Shown: one piece after another, positions 38,473 to 38,589 of the stretch
Numbering within the stretch: position 1 is the stretch's first letter
Layout: each line of letters opens with the position of its first letter
NCBI GenBank assembly: GCA_031284375.1
Contig: JAISZY010000076.1
Location: 1 to 38,589, forward strand
Direction: 5' to 3'
From: Tannerellaceae bacterium
GTDB lineage: Bacteria > Bacteroidota > Bacteroidia > Bacteroidales > Tannerellaceae
DNA: 38,589 nt
Notes under the pieces: generated by a model
What the model was told of the DNA's origin: nothing
Databases searched by the model: none
Seen by the model: the letters and a program-made list of their open reading frames with translations, nothing else
Translations under genes and position numbers: made by a program

Positions 38473-38589
38473 AGGGCACCTCTAAAAACCCCAAAATCAA
38501 GGCTTGCGACAGAGGCAAAAGCGGAGTTTACTAAAGTAAATGAGCATTTTGCCGACGGAGCGTAACGCAGAGTTTGGGGTTTTTAGAGG
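38473..38589. mobile_element. MITE-like element or IS-derived fragment, truncated by the window edge
   Basis: Terminal inverted repeats CCTCTAAAAACCCCAAA (38479-38495) / TTTGGGGTTTTTAGAGG (38573-38589), perfect 17 bp; no ORF inside. Confidence 0.65.

Overview
This 38.6 kb window looks like a Bacteroidota (Bacteroidales-type) chromosome segment, about 80% coding. No rRNA, tRNA, CRISPR-Cas or complete transposase gene was recognised. From left to right it contains: (1) a tightly coupled six-gene redox operon (193-8647) encoding a polyferredoxin, a NapH-like membrane Fe-S protein, a fused NuoE/NuoF-like NADH dehydrogenase, a 2Fe-2S/4Fe-4S adaptor with a degenerate flavin domain, and two PQQ-like beta-propellers; (2) an IgGFc-binding-like secreted protein plus a small secreted protein, preceded by two near-identical 34-bp palindromes; (3) an acyltransferase, then a divergent ABC transporter and glycosyltransferase; (4) a TolC-HlyD-MacB-type efflux operon ending in a LytS-type histidine kinase; (5) the DUF6242/DUF6089/uppS/bamA/ompH/ompH/murI envelope block; (6) a VanX-like peptidase, YccF, a TPR-like protein, an AgcS symporter, and a probably frameshifted lipoprotein gene. 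Intergenic DNA is rich in repeats. Four composite REP-like/hairpin loci occur. Two of them are directly followed by tandem hairpin arrays of unrelated sequence that share a 42-bp period. A MITE-like inverted-repeat element runs up to the right edge. The strongest leads are the paired 42-bp hairpin arrays, the paired 34-bp palindromes (operator pair or invertible promoter), the redox operon without an obvious terminal catalytic subunit, and the frameshift at 37869-37888.
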